Below are positions 6,628 to 15,441 of a stretch of DNA of 52,608 bases, in pieces. This DNA is from CAKZKT01 sp034434235 (GTDB taxonomy: Bacteria; Chloroflexota; Anaerolineae; CG2-30-64-16), in contig DAOTZV010000096.1 of assembly GCA_034434235.1 (NCBI GenBank), positions 1 through 52,608 of the forward strand, read 5' to 3'. A program made the translations under genes and the position numbers. The notes below the pieces were generated by a model, which was not told the DNA's origin, ran no database searches, and was given only the letters and a program-made list of their open reading frames with translations. Every line of letters starts with the position of its first letter. Position 1 is the stretch's first letter.

Positions 6628-9453
6628 CGCTAACGGTTCCATCTCATACCAGTTCGGACCCGTTTCCAGGTCCACCTTGAGCGCGGCCTTGAGCGGGTAC
6701 GCGCCCTCCATCACCTCGCGCACCAGCGCGCCGACCGCGGGGAGTTCGGCCTCCGGCACTTCGAGCACCAGCTCATCGTGCACCTGGAGCAACATGCGCG
6801 CCCGATAGCCTCCCTCGCCCAGCGCGCGGTGCAGCCGGATCATGGCGATCTTGATGATGTCGGCCGCGGTGCCCTGGATGGGGTGGTTGATGGCCGCCCG
6901 CTCGGCCGCCTGGCGCACGTTGTAGGCCTGCTGGGTGTTGGCCGTCGTCTTCAGCACCGGGAAATAGCGCCGCCGGCCCAACAGCGTCTCGACGTAGCCC
7001 TGTTCGCGCGCCAGCTTCTTGGTCTCCTCGATGTAGCGTTTGACGCCCGGATAGGTGGCGAAGTAGCGCTGCATGAACTGCTCGGCCTCGGTGCGGCTGA
7101 GCCCGGTGCGCTGCGCCAATCCGAACGCGGTCACGCCGTAGGAGGTGGCAAAGTTCATCATCTTGGCGACCGCGCGTTGCTCCTTCGTCACCTGGCTCAA
7201 GGGGATGCCGTACACCTTGGCGGCCGCGCTGGCGTGAATGTCTTCCCCGCGCTCGAAGGCCGCCAACAGGTATTCGTCGCCGGAGATGTGGGCCAGGATG
7301 CGCAGCTCGACCTGCGAGTAGTCGGCCGAGAGCAGGCGCCAGCCGGGCTCGGCCACGAACGCGCGGCGGATCTCCCGGCCCACTTCGGTGCGCACGGGGA
7401 TGTTTTGCAGGTTCGGGTTGGTCGAGCTGAGCCGGCCGGTCTCGGCGCCGGTCTGGTTGTACGACGTATGCACCCGGCCCGTGCGCGGGTTGACCATGGC
7501 GGGCAACGCGTCCACATAGGTGCTGAGCAGCTTGCTGAGCTGGCGTTGTTCCAGGATCAGGTCCACGATCTCGTGTTTGCCGCGCAACCCCTCCAGGACG
7601 TCGGCGGCAGTGGAGTAGGTGCCGGCTTGCGTTTTCTTCAGGCCCTCGGTGGGCAAGCCCAGCTTGCCGAACAACACGTCCGAAAGCTGTTGCGTCGAGT
7701 TGATGTTGAAGGCATAGCCGGCGATCCGCTGGATCTCCAGCTCCAACTGGCGCAGCCGGGCCGTCAGCTCGACCGACATCTGCTTCAAGACCTGTACGTC
7801 CAGCTTGATGCCCGCCGCTTCCATGTCCACCAACACCGGCACGAGCGGCATCTCGATATCGCGGAAGAGCGGCAACAACCCTTTCTCGGCCACTTCGGGC
7901 ATCAGCACATCGGCCAGGCGCAGGGTCATCACGGCGTCGGCGCCGGCATAGGCCGCGGCCGTCGCGGCGGGCACGCGGTCCATGGTGATCTGCGCCTTGC
8001 CCGAGCCGATCAGGTCGGCGATGGGGGTCATCTCGGTGTGCAGCCGCGTCCACACCAGGTCTTTCAGCCCCAATCCGCGATTGCTCGGGTCGAGCAACCA
8101 GGCCGCGATCATGGTGTCTATCAGCTCGCCCGGCACCCGCCAGCCGTAGCGGTTCAGGATGCTCAGATCGTAGCCCGCGTTGTGCGCCACTTTGACCTGT
8201 CCCGGCGCTGCCAAAGCCGGCTCCAGCGCCCGGCGCACCGCTTCCCACGGCAGGCCGGGCGTGTCGGCGTGGCGCAACGGGATGTAGGCCGCCTGGTGCA
8301 TCTGCCGGCCCCAGGCGACGGCCAGGCCCACCAGCTCGGCCTGTTGCGGGTCGAGGCCCGTGGTCTCGGTGTCGAAGGCCACCCGCGGCGCCGCGGCCAG
8401 TTGCCCGGCCACCTCTGCCAGGGCTTCGGCCGTGGTGACCAGCACGACGCCCGTCTCCGCCGGCGGCGGGACCAGCGACGCCGCCTCGGCCGGCTCGGCC
8501 GCGAAGAGCGCGAGTTGATCGCCTCCCTCGGAGGGACCGGCTTCCGGCCCTTCAGCGGCCGGCTGTTCCGGCTCCGGGCCGACGGATGGAACCGGCAGCT
8601 TTTCGGCCAGGGAGCGGAACGCCAGGTCTTGAAACAGCGCAATCGCCTTCGCCCGGTCGTATTCGCGCGTGCGGCACGCCGACAGGTCGAGCTGCAACGG
8701 CACATCGGTCACGATGCGGCCCAGATCGCGGCTCAACCAGGCATCGGCCCGGCCGGCTTCCAGCGCCTTCCTGACCCGATCGGGCTTGATCTCGTCCAGG
8801 TGCGCGTAGATGTTGTCGAGCGTGCCGTATTTCTGCAACAGCTCGGCGGCCGTCTTCTCGCCGATGCCGCGCACGCCCGGGATGTTATCCGACTTGTCGC
8901 CGACCAACGCCTTGTAGTCCACCAGTTGATCGGGCCGCAGGCCGTACTTCTCCTGCACGGTTGCGGGGTCATAGATGATCGTATCGGAGAACTGGCGGCC
9001 CGAGGTCAAGACGTGCACGCGGTCGTCCACCACCTGCAGGATGTCCCGGTCGCCGGTCACGATCAGCGTGTCCACCCCCTGCGCGCTGGCCTGGCGCGCC
9101 AGCGTCGCCAACACGTCGTCGGCCTCGAAGCCCTCGGCCGTGAAGATCGGGATGTTGAGGGTCTCCACCACCTGTTTGATCCGCTCGACCTGGGCGCGCA
9201 GCTCGTCGGGCATGCGTTCGCGTTGCCCCTTGTAGGCGGGGAACCGATCGTGGCGGAACGTCTTGCCCACATCGAAGGCCACCGCCACGTACTCCGGCTG
9301 GTGCTCGCGCAGGACATTCAGAAGCATGGAGGTGAAGCCGAACACGGCATTGGTCAGCTCCCCGTCCGGCGCGGTGAGGGTGAGCGGCAGCGCGTGAAAC
9401 GCGCGAAACGCCAGGCTATGGCCGTCTATCAGGACGAGCTTCGGGTGAGACAT
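6625..9453 (-). CDS. polA: DNA polymerase I
   Basis: A 942-residue three-domain DNA polymerase I for repair and Okazaki-fragment processing. The N-terminal 5'-3' exonuclease begins KLVLIDGHSLAFRAFHAL. The 3'-5' exonuclease looks active, with exo I FDTETTGLD, exo II HNAGYDLS and exo III YAGAD. The polymerase domain shows motif A DYSQVELRILAHISGD, motif B RAVAKMMNFATSYGV and motif C QVHDELVLEVP. The start at 9453 has GGGGGG upstream. The first gene of this transcript is probably the 73-residue gene 21 bases upstream. The last codon and stop run into a palindromic repeat. Confidence 0.97.
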   Translation of the reverse strand: MSHPKLVLIDGHSLAFRAFHALPLTLTAPDGELTNAVFGFTSMLLNVLREHQPEYVAVAFDVGKTFRHDRFPAYKGQRERMPDELRAQVERIKQVVETLNIPIFTAEGFEADDVLATLARQASAQGVDTLIVTGDRDILQVVDDRVHVLTSGRQFSDTIIYDPATVQEKYGLRPDQLVDYKALVGDKSDNIPGVRGIGEKTAAELLQKYGTLDNIYAHLDEIKPDRVRKALEAGRADAWLSRDLGRIVTDVPLQLDLSACRTREYDRAKAIALFQDLAFRSLAEKLPVPSVGPEPEQPAAEGPEAGPSEGGDQLALFAAEPAEAASLVPPPAETGVVLVTTAEALAEVAGQLAAAPRVAFDTETTGLDPQQAELVGLAVAWGRQMHQAAYIPLRHADTPGLPWEAVRRALEPALAAPGQVKVAHNAGYDLSILNRYGWRVPGELIDTMIAAWLLDPSNRGLGLKDLVWTRLHTEMTPIADLIGSGKAQITMDRVPAATAAAYAGADAVMTLRLADVLMPEVAEKGLLPLFRDIEMPLVPVLVDMEAAGIKLDVQVLKQMSVELTARLRQLELEIQRIAGYAFNINSTQQLSDVLFGKLGLPTEGLKKTQAGTYSTAADVLEGLRGKHEIVDLILEQRQLSKLLSTYVDALPAMVNPRTGRVHTSYNQTGAETGRLSSTNPNLQNIPVRTEVGREIRRAFVAEPGWRLLSADYSQVELRILAHISGDEYLLAAFERGEDIHASAAAKVYGIPLSQVTKEQRAVAKMMNFATSYGVTAFGLAQRTGLSRTEAEQFMQRYFATYPGVKRYIEETKKLAREQGYVETLLGRRRYFPVLKTTANTQQAYNVRQAAERAAINHPIQGTAADIIKIAMIRLHRALGEGGYRARMLLQVHDELVLEVPEAELPAVGALVREVMEGAYPLKAALKVDLETGPNWYEMEPLA

Positions 9454-9474
9454 GGGCCCCCCTTTTGGGGCGCG

Positions 9475-9696
9475 CTAGCGGCGTTTCCGCCAGTCGAACT
9501 TCGCGGCCTTCACCTTGCCCTGTTGGATGAGCTGCTTCAGTTGCGGATGTTCCAGGGCCGAGCCGGTGAGCCGGGTCGTGCGGCCGGCGTCCAGGCGCAG
9601 CAGCCCGCTGCGCAGCTCCAGCAGGATGTTTTCGCCGGAAACGTTCGTGACCTCAACTACGTCGGCAGGCTTCCACGTGAAAGGCAGTTTGGCCAT
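9475..9696 (-). CDS. Small conserved-looking basic protein upstream of polA
   Basis: A 73-residue protein that I do not recognise as a named family. It looks like a small beta-rich domain (VVEVTNVSGENILLEL and a following strand region) and ends in a basic FDWRKRR tail. It is supported as real by a good promoter at 9727-9755 (TTGACT-17-TAAAAT), a GGAG ribosome-binding site, and tight spacing (21 bp) to polA on the same strand. Role unknown. Nucleic-acid association would be a guess from the basic tail and the context. Confidence 0.7.
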   Translation of the reverse strand: MAKLPFTWKPADVVEVTNVSGENILLELRSGLLRLDAGRTTRLTGSALEHPQLKQLIQQGKVKAAKFDWRKRR

Positions 9697-9726
9697 CTGG
9701 TGCGCTCCATCGTTCAGATTGTCCGC

Positions 9727-9755
9727 ATTTTACTCTGAGAGGGCCGGAAAGTCAA
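9727..9755 (-). promoter_or_regulatory. Sigma70-type promoter for the 73-aa gene and polA
   Basis: On the minus strand, -35 TTGACT (9755-9750), a 17-bp spacer and -10 TAAAAT (9732-9727). This predicts a start about 25 bases before the 73-aa ORF. Confidence 0.75.
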
Positions 9756-9775
9756 CGCGGGCGGCAGCGCACTGA

Positions 9776-9805
9776 TTATCATTTCCCGGCGCTCTCTGGT
9801 ATAAT
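9776..9805 (+). promoter_or_regulatory. Putative dnaE promoter
   Basis: A perfect -10 TATAAT at 9800-9805 lies 72 bases before the dnaE ATG, with a weak -35 TTATCA at 9776-9781 and 18-bp spacing. It is divergent from the polA-operon promoter in the same 180-bp gap. Confidence 0.6.
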
Positions 9806-9877
9806 TGGGATGATTTTGCCTTTGATTGCAAGGGCGCCCGGCGTGCGCCCTTGCCGTGATGCCTTGCCAGAGCCGCC

Positions 9878-12800
9878 ATGTCCGAGGATTTCGTCCATCT
9901 CCACGTCCATTCCGAATACTCGTTGCTCGATGGCATGGGGCGCACGGCCGCCCTGGCCCGCCGCGCCGCGGAGATGGGCCAGCCGGCCCTCGCGCTGACC
10001 GATCACGGCGTGATGCACGGCGCGATCGAGTTCGCGCGCGCCTGCAAGAAGGAAGGCATCAAGCCGATCCTGGGGGTCGAAGCCTACCTCACGCAGTTCG
10101 GCCGGCCCATGACGGGCCGCGACAGCGAGCTCGATAAGGAGCGCTATCATCTCCTCCTGCTCGCGGAGACGACCGAGGGCTATCGCAACCTGCTCAAGCT
10201 GTGCACCGACGCGCAGTTCGACGGCTACTACTACAAGCCGCGCATTGACGCCGAATACCTGGCCGCGCACAGCAAGGGCCTCATCTGCCTCTCCGGTTGT
10301 CTGGCCGCCGAACTGCCCACCCTGCTGCAAAACGGCCAGACCGAGGAGGCCATCCGCCGGCTGCACTGGTATCGCGACGTCTTCGGCCCCGACCGCTGGT
10401 ACATCGAGTTTCAGGAGCACGACATCCCGGAGTTGACCCAGGTCAACAAGCAGCTCTTCGCGTTTGCCCGGCAGTACAACATGCCGATGGTCGTCACCAA
10501 CGACGCGCATTACATCTACGAGCAGGACGCGAACCCGCACGACGTCCTGTTGTGCGTGCAAACCGGCTCTCTCCTCACCGATCCCAAGCGCCTGCGCTAT
10601 CAGGGCTCCTCTTTCTTCCTGAAGAGCCTGGAACAGATGCGCCAGACCTTCCTGCCGCTGGTAGACCTGCCCGAAAGCGCCTTCACCAACACGCTGAAGA
10701 TCGCGGAGATGTGCAACGCCGATCCGGAGGACGACGCCTATCACCTGCCCGACATCGCGATACCGGAGGGGTTCACCTACGAGACCTACCTGCGCCATCT
10801 GACCGAGGAAGGGTTGCGCTGGCGCTATCACGAGCACGCCGACGATCCCGCCATCCGGGCGCGTACCGAGCACGAGCTCAAGATCATCCACGAGATGGGG
10901 TTCGACGTCTATTACCTCATCGTATGGGACCTGTGCATGTACGCCAAACGCCGGGGCATCTGGTGGAACGTGCGCGGCTCGGGCGCGGGCTCGATCGTCG
11001 CCTATGCCATCGGCATCACCAACCTCGATCCGCTGCGCAACAAGCTGATCTTCGAGCGGTTCCTCAATCCGGGCCGCGTGACCATGCCCGACTTCGATCT
11101 GGATTTCCCGGACGACCAGCGCGAAGAGCTGATCCGCTACACGGTCGAGAAGTACGGCAGCCATCGCGTGGCGCAGGTGGTCACCTTCGGCCGGATGAAG
11201 GCGCGGGCGGTCGTGCGCGATGTCGGCCGGGCCATGGGGCTCGATCTCGGCACCGTGGACGCCATCGCCAAGCAGATCCCGGCCATTCCGGGCAAGCCGG
11301 TCACCATCAAAGAGGTGCTCACGGAGGGCCACGAGTTCTATTCGGCCGAGCTCAAGCGCCGCTACGACGAAGACGAGCAGATCCGCAAGCTGCTCGACAC
11401 CGGCAGCCAGCTCGAAGGGATCGCGCGGCATTCCTCCATCCACGCGGCCGCGGTCATCGTCGGCGACCGGGAGCTGACCTACTACACGCCGCTGATGCGG
11501 CCGCCCAAGTCGGCCATCACCGAGACGGTCACCCAATACGAGTTCCCCATCCTGGAATCCATCGGCCTGCTCAAGGTGGATTTCCTCGGCCTGGCCACCC
11601 TCACCCTGATGCGCGAGTGCACGCGGCTGATCAAGGAGCGGCACGGGGTCGAGTATACGCTGCACAACCTGCCGATTGACGATCCCAAGATCTACGAGCT
11701 GTTGACCGCGGGCGATGTGATGGGGGTCTTCCAGGTGGAAGGCCAGGGGATGCGCCGTTGCCTGATGGAGATGCGGCCGACCGAGTTCGACCACATCGTG
11801 GCGACGATCTCCCTCTACCGGCCGGGCCCGATGGAGTTCATCCCCGACTTCATCGCCTGTTTGCACGGCGAAAAGCAGCCCCAATACGTCCACCCGATCC
11901 TGGAGCCGATCCTGGCGGAGACGATGGGGGTGTGCATCTACCAGGAACAGGTGATCCAGATCCTGACCGATGTCGCCGGCTATACGGCCGGCGAGGCCGA
12001 CCTGGTGCGCCGCGGCATCAGCAAGAAGTCGAAGAAGACGCTGGACGAGCACCGCGAGATCTTCGCCCGGGGGGCCGCGCAGAAATCCAATCTGTCGCGC
12101 GAAGAGGCCGATGCGATCTGGGACGCGCTGATGGGCTTCGCGCGCTACGGCTTCAACCGCGCTCATGCGGCCGACTATGCCGTCATCGTGGCTCAGACGG
12201 CCTTCCTCAAGGCATACTATCCGGTCGAGTACATGACCGCGCTGCTCACGGTGGAGCGCCACAACACCGAAAAGGTCGGCGTGCTGATCGCCGAGTGCCG
12301 GCGCATGGGGATCGAGGTGTTGCCGCCCAACGTGAACGTGAGCGGACATCACTTCACCATCGAGCAGTTGCCGCCCGACCGCCCCGCGCCGCATCAGGCC
12401 ACCGCCTTCCCCTTCCCGGTGCCCGAGCGCGCGGCGATCCGCATGGGCATGGACGCGATCAAGAACGTGGGCGAGGGGCCGGTGGACGTGATCCTGCAGG
12501 CGCGCGGGGATCGGCCGTTCACCTCCCTGGCCGATTTCGCCGACCGCGTCGACCTGCGCCAGATCAACCGTCGCGGGCTGGAGTGCCTGATCAAGGTGGG
12601 CGCGCTGGACGATTTCGGCGAGCGCGGCCAGTTGTTGGCCGGCATTGACCGCATCATGGCGGCCAGCGAGGCCGCGCACACCGCGCGCGAGGTGGGCCAG
12701 CTCACCCTCTTCGGCGCCGCGGACACCGAGAGCGCGGCCGACCTGCTGGCGTCGTTGCCGGCCGCGGCCAAGACCAATCCCAAAGAGATGCTGGAGTGGG

Positions 12801-14074
12801 AGAAGGAGCTGGTAGGCGTGTACGTTTCGAGCCACCCCCTGCAGAAGATGACCGTGGATCTGCAAAACGTGGTCACCCACGCGTCGGTCGAGATCACGGA
12901 GGAGCTGGCCGGCAAGAACGTGGTGGTGGCCGGCATGATCGCCGACGTGCGCCAGATCACGACCAAGAAGGGCGAGGCGATGGCCTTCGTGCGCCTGGAG
13001 GACCTGCAGGGCGCCATTGATGTGACCGTCTTCCCCCGCCTCTACGCCGAGCAGCGAGCGCTTTTCGTCCAGGACAAGATCATCATCGTGGCGGGCAAGG
13101 CCGATGTGCGCAACGGCCGCGTGAGCGTGGTGGCCGATACGGTGCGCGATTATGTGGAGGGGATGAAGGTGATCGAGGATACCAGCTCGGTCGCCTATCG
13201 CTTCCGCAACGGCGGCGTCACGGCGTCCCGGCCGCAGATCAAGGAGCCGGCCGCCGCCGGCTACGCGCCTTCGAGCCGCGGCGCGGCCGGGCCGGCCGCG
13301 CCCACGGGCGATGAAGACGAAGAAGAGCTCTACTTCGGCGAGGACAATCCGTTCGGCGGCGAAGAGCCGGACTGGATGGCCGAAGAGGACGCGGGCGTCG
13401 GCGGGCCGGAGCGAGGAGCGGGGGGCGGGGGGCTGGGGGCCGGAAGCTGGAAGCTGGAAGCGGGGAACGGGAAGCGGGAGGCCGGGGATGCCGGGAAGTC
13501 GGCCGCGGGGACGGCGCCTTCGACGGCCGCGGCCGCTCCCGCGGCGACGGCGGGTTCTTCGGTGGCACCAGCGCGCGCGGCGGCGCCTTCGACGGCTGCG
13601 CCCGCTCCCGCGGCGACGGCGCCTTCGACGACGGCGGCCGCTCCCGCGGCGCCGGCGGTTTCTTCGGTGGCACCAGCGCGCGCGGCGGCGCCTTCGACGA
13701 CGGCGGCCGCTCCCGCAACGACGTCTTCGACGGCCGCGACGGCTCCCGCGGCGCCGGCGGTTTCTTCGGTAGCACCAGCGCGCGCGGCGGCGCCTTCGAC
13801 GGCCGCGGCCGCTCCCGCGGCGGTCCGGCCGAAGAAGGTGCGCATCACGTTCCGGCGCAGCGCCAGCCTCGACGGCGATCGCAAGCGCCTGGCCGGGCTC
13901 GTTGAGCTGCTCTCCCGATACGAGGGAGATGACCGCTTCGAGATGATCGTCGAGGCGAACGGCTCGGCCCGCTGGCAGCTCGAATTCCCGAACAACCGCA
14001 CCAGGGTTTGCCAGGAGCTTCTGGCCGAGCTGGCAACCCGGCTGCCGCCGGGAAGCTGGCGGGTGGAAGGATGA
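9878..14074 (+). CDS. dnaE: DNA polymerase III alpha subunit (replicative polymerase)
   Basis: A 1398-residue C-family replicative DNA polymerase. It has an N-terminal PHP domain (HLHVHSEYSLLDG), a palm with the catalytic PDFDLDFPD, a fingers region (PGPMEFIPDF), and an OB-fold nucleic-acid domain near residues 1005-1090 (VVVAGMIADVRQITTKKGEA). Usual DnaE1 length is about 1150-1200. The excess here comes from an acidic segment followed by a Gly/Lys/Glu stretch and about 110 residues of Ala/Pro/Ser/Thr repeats (nt 13384-13830). A folded C-terminal tail, KKVRITFRRSASLDGDRKR onward, comes last. No strong ribosome-binding site precedes the ATG. The reading frame is uninterrupted through the repeats. 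Confidence 0.96.
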   Translation: MSEDFVHLHVHSEYSLLDGMGRTAALARRAAEMGQPALALTDHGVMHGAIEFARACKKEGIKPILGVEAYLTQFGRPMTGRDSELDKERYHLLLLAETTEGYRNLLKLCTDAQFDGYYYKPRIDAEYLAAHSKGLICLSGCLAAELPTLLQNGQTEEAIRRLHWYRDVFGPDRWYIEFQEHDIPELTQVNKQLFAFARQYNMPMVVTNDAHYIYEQDANPHDVLLCVQTGSLLTDPKRLRYQGSSFFLKSLEQMRQTFLPLVDLPESAFTNTLKIAEMCNADPEDDAYHLPDIAIPEGFTYETYLRHLTEEGLRWRYHEHADDPAIRARTEHELKIIHEMGFDVYYLIVWDLCMYAKRRGIWWNVRGSGAGSIVAYAIGITNLDPLRNKLIFERFLNPGRVTMPDFDLDFPDDQREELIRYTVEKYGSHRVAQVVTFGRMKARAVVRDVGRAMGLDLGTVDAIAKQIPAIPGKPVTIKEVLTEGHEFYSAELKRRYDEDEQIRKLLDTGSQLEGIARHSSIHAAAVIVGDRELTYYTPLMRPPKSAITETVTQYEFPILESIGLLKVDFLGLATLTLMRECTRLIKERHGVEYTLHNLPIDDPKIYELLTAGDVMGVFQVEGQGMRRCLMEMRPTEFDHIVATISLYRPGPMEFIPDFIACLHGEKQPQYVHPILEPILAETMGVCIYQEQVIQILTDVAGYTAGEADLVRRGISKKSKKTLDEHREIFARGAAQKSNLSREEADAIWDALMGFARYGFNRAHAADYAVIVAQTAFLKAYYPVEYMTALLTVERHNTEKVGVLIAECRRMGIEVLPPNVNVSGHHFTIEQLPPDRPAPHQATAFPFPVPERAAIRMGMDAIKNVGEGPVDVILQARGDRPFTSLADFADRVDLRQINRRGLECLIKVGALDDFGERGQLLAGIDRIMAASEAAHTAREVGQLTLFGAADTESAADLLASLPAAAKTNPKEMLEWEKELVGVYVSSHPLQKMTVDLQNVVTHASVEITEELAGKNVVVAGMIADVRQITTKKGEAMAFVRLEDLQGAIDVTVFPRLYAEQRALFVQDKIIIVAGKADVRNGRVSVVADTVRDYVEGMKVIEDTSSVAYRFRNGGVTASRPQIKEPAAAGYAPSSRGAAGPAAPTGDEDEEELYFGEDNPFGGEEPDWMAEEDAGVGGPERGAGGGGLGAGSWKLEAGNGKREAGDAGKSAAGTAPSTAAAAPAATAGSSVAPARAAAPSTAAPAPAATAPSTTAAAPAAPAVSSVAPARAAAPSTTAAAPATTSSTAATAPAAPAVSSVAPARAAAPSTAAAAPAAVRPKKVRITFRRSASLDGDRKRLAGLVELLSRYEGDDRFEMIVEANGSARWQLEFPNNRTRVCQELLAELATRLPPGSWRVEG
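13500..13830 (+). repeat. In-frame minisatellite in dnaE linker
   Basis: Three imperfect direct repeats of 102-105 nt are phased by the word TTCTTCGGTGGCACCAGCGC, starting near 13555, 13660 and 13762. Each encodes SSVAPARAAAPST followed by an Ala/Pro/Ser/Thr run. Period differences are multiples of three, so the frame is kept. Confidence 0.85.
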
Positions 14075-14093
14075 AAAGCTATCCCATCACGCC

Positions 14094-15440
14094 GTGCAAC
14101 TGACCTCTGCTTTCCGCCTCGGCCCGAAAGAAGTGATCGCGCTGGTCGGCGCGGGCGGCAAGACGACGCTGATGTTCCGCCTGGCCGATGAGCTCGCCGC
14201 GGCCGGCCGCCGCGTGGTCACGACGATGACCACGAAGCTCTTCGCCGCGCAGATGACGCGGGCGCCGCTGGCGTTGACGGGACAAGACGAGGCGGCGCTG
14301 CTGGCGCAACTGCCGGAGGCGCTCTCCCGCTGCGGGCATGTGCTGGTGGCCGATGGGACGGTCGTAGAACAGGACAAGGTGCAGGGGGTCTCGCCGGAGT
14401 TCGTGGATCGGTTGGCCGGCCACGAGGCGGTGGACGCAGTGATCGTCGAGGCGGACGGCTCCCGGCGCCGGCCGTTCAAGGCGCCGGCCGCGCACGAGCC
14501 GGCCATCCCCGCCGCCGCAACGCTCGTCGTGCCGGTGGTGGGACTGGATGGAGTGGGCCGGCCGCTGACGGCAGAGCACGTCCACCGGCCGGAGCTCGTG
14601 GCCGAGCTGGCCGGCGTTCCCCCCGGCGCGGCGGTGACCCCGGAGCTGATCGCGACGATCCTGGCGCATCCCCTGGGGGGCGCCAAGGCCGCGCCGGCCG
14701 GCGCGCGGCTCGTTCCGTTTCTGAACAAGGCGGAGGATGAAGCATCGTTGGCCGCGGCCCGGCGCATCGCCCGCCTGCTGTTGGCCCACCCACGGATCAA
14801 CAGCGTGGCCATCGGCGCGGCCGCGGCGGCCGATCCGGCGGTCGAGGTGTGGGGCCGGGTCGCCGCGGTAGTGCTGGCGGCCGGCCGGGGAAGCCGCTTC
14901 GGCGCGCTGAAGCAGCTTCTGCCGTGGCATGACGTTCCCCTGGCAGCGCACGTGGCCGACCAGGCGCTGGCGTGCGCCGCCATCGCGCGCGTGATCGTTG
15001 CCGTGGGCGCGGGCGCCGATCAGGTGCGCGAGGCGCTGGCGGACCGGAACGTGACATGCGTGCCCGTGCCCGACTGGGCCGAAGGCCAAAGCCGCAGCGT
15101 GCAGGCGGGCCTGCGCGCTGCGGTCGCCGCGGTCCCAGAAGTCTCCGCCGTCCTCTTCCTGCTGGCCGATCAGCCCGGCGTATCGGCCGGCCTGCTCTCC
15201 GCGCTGATCCAACGCCACCGCGAGACGTTGGCCCCGATCGTCGCGCCGCGCTATCGCGGCCGCCGCGGCAACCCCGTCCTGTTCGACCGCCGCGTGTTCG
15301 CGGAATTCGGCCGGCTGACGGGCGACGTCGGCGGCCGGCCGATCATCGAAGCGCACGCGGGGGAAATCGCCTGGGTGGATTGGCCCACGCCGGAGATCTT
15401 GCAGGACATAGATGTCGCGGCCGATTACGGGCCGGCATGA
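14094..15440 (+). CDS. YqeC-MocA fusion: molybdenum-cofactor cytidylyltransferase with YqeC-like ATPase
   Basis: A 448-residue two-domain protein. Residues 1 to about 250 resemble YqeC, a putative ATPase linked in genomes to selenium-dependent molybdenum hydroxylases. They show a P-loop-like VGAGGKTTLM and VEADGSRRRPFKAP. Residues about 255-448 are a MobA-like nucleotidyltransferase of the MocA type (VLAAGRGSRFGALKQLLPW, LADQPGV, RRGNPVLFDR), predicted to convert molybdopterin-Mo to the cytosine dinucleotide form used by xanthine/CO dehydrogenase-type enzymes. The GTG start at 14094 lies 19 bp after dnaE. An ATG at 14071 opens only a ten-codon reading in another frame. No molybdoenzyme gene lies in this window. 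Confidence 0.87.
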   Translation: MQLTSAFRLGPKEVIALVGAGGKTTLMFRLADELAAAGRRVVTTMTTKLFAAQMTRAPLALTGQDEAALLAQLPEALSRCGHVLVADGTVVEQDKVQGVSPEFVDRLAGHEAVDAVIVEADGSRRRPFKAPAAHEPAIPAAATLVVPVVGLDGVGRPLTAEHVHRPELVAELAGVPPGAAVTPELIATILAHPLGGAKAAPAGARLVPFLNKAEDEASLAAARRIARLLLAHPRINSVAIGAAAAADPAVEVWGRVAAVVLAAGRGSRFGALKQLLPWHDVPLAAHVADQALACAAIARVIVAVGAGADQVREALADRNVTCVPVPDWAEGQSRSVQAGLRAAVAAVPEVSAVLFLLADQPGVSAGLLSALIQRHRETLAPIVAPRYRGRRGNPVLFDRRVFAEFGRLTGDVGGRPIIEAHAGEIAWVDWPTPEILQDIDVAADYGPA

Positions 15441-15441
15441 C

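Noticed and set aside
9779..12880. 1033-residue open frame on the minus strand opposite dnaE
   Set aside because: It lies wholly antisense to a conserved polymerase, with His/Arg/Leu-biased shadow composition typical of GC-rich DNA, and no start signal or domain.
13393..13439. G-quadruplex as a firm feature
   Set aside because: Only three long G-runs are close together; the fourth run needs a long loop. It is kept only as a remark within the dnaE repeat finding.
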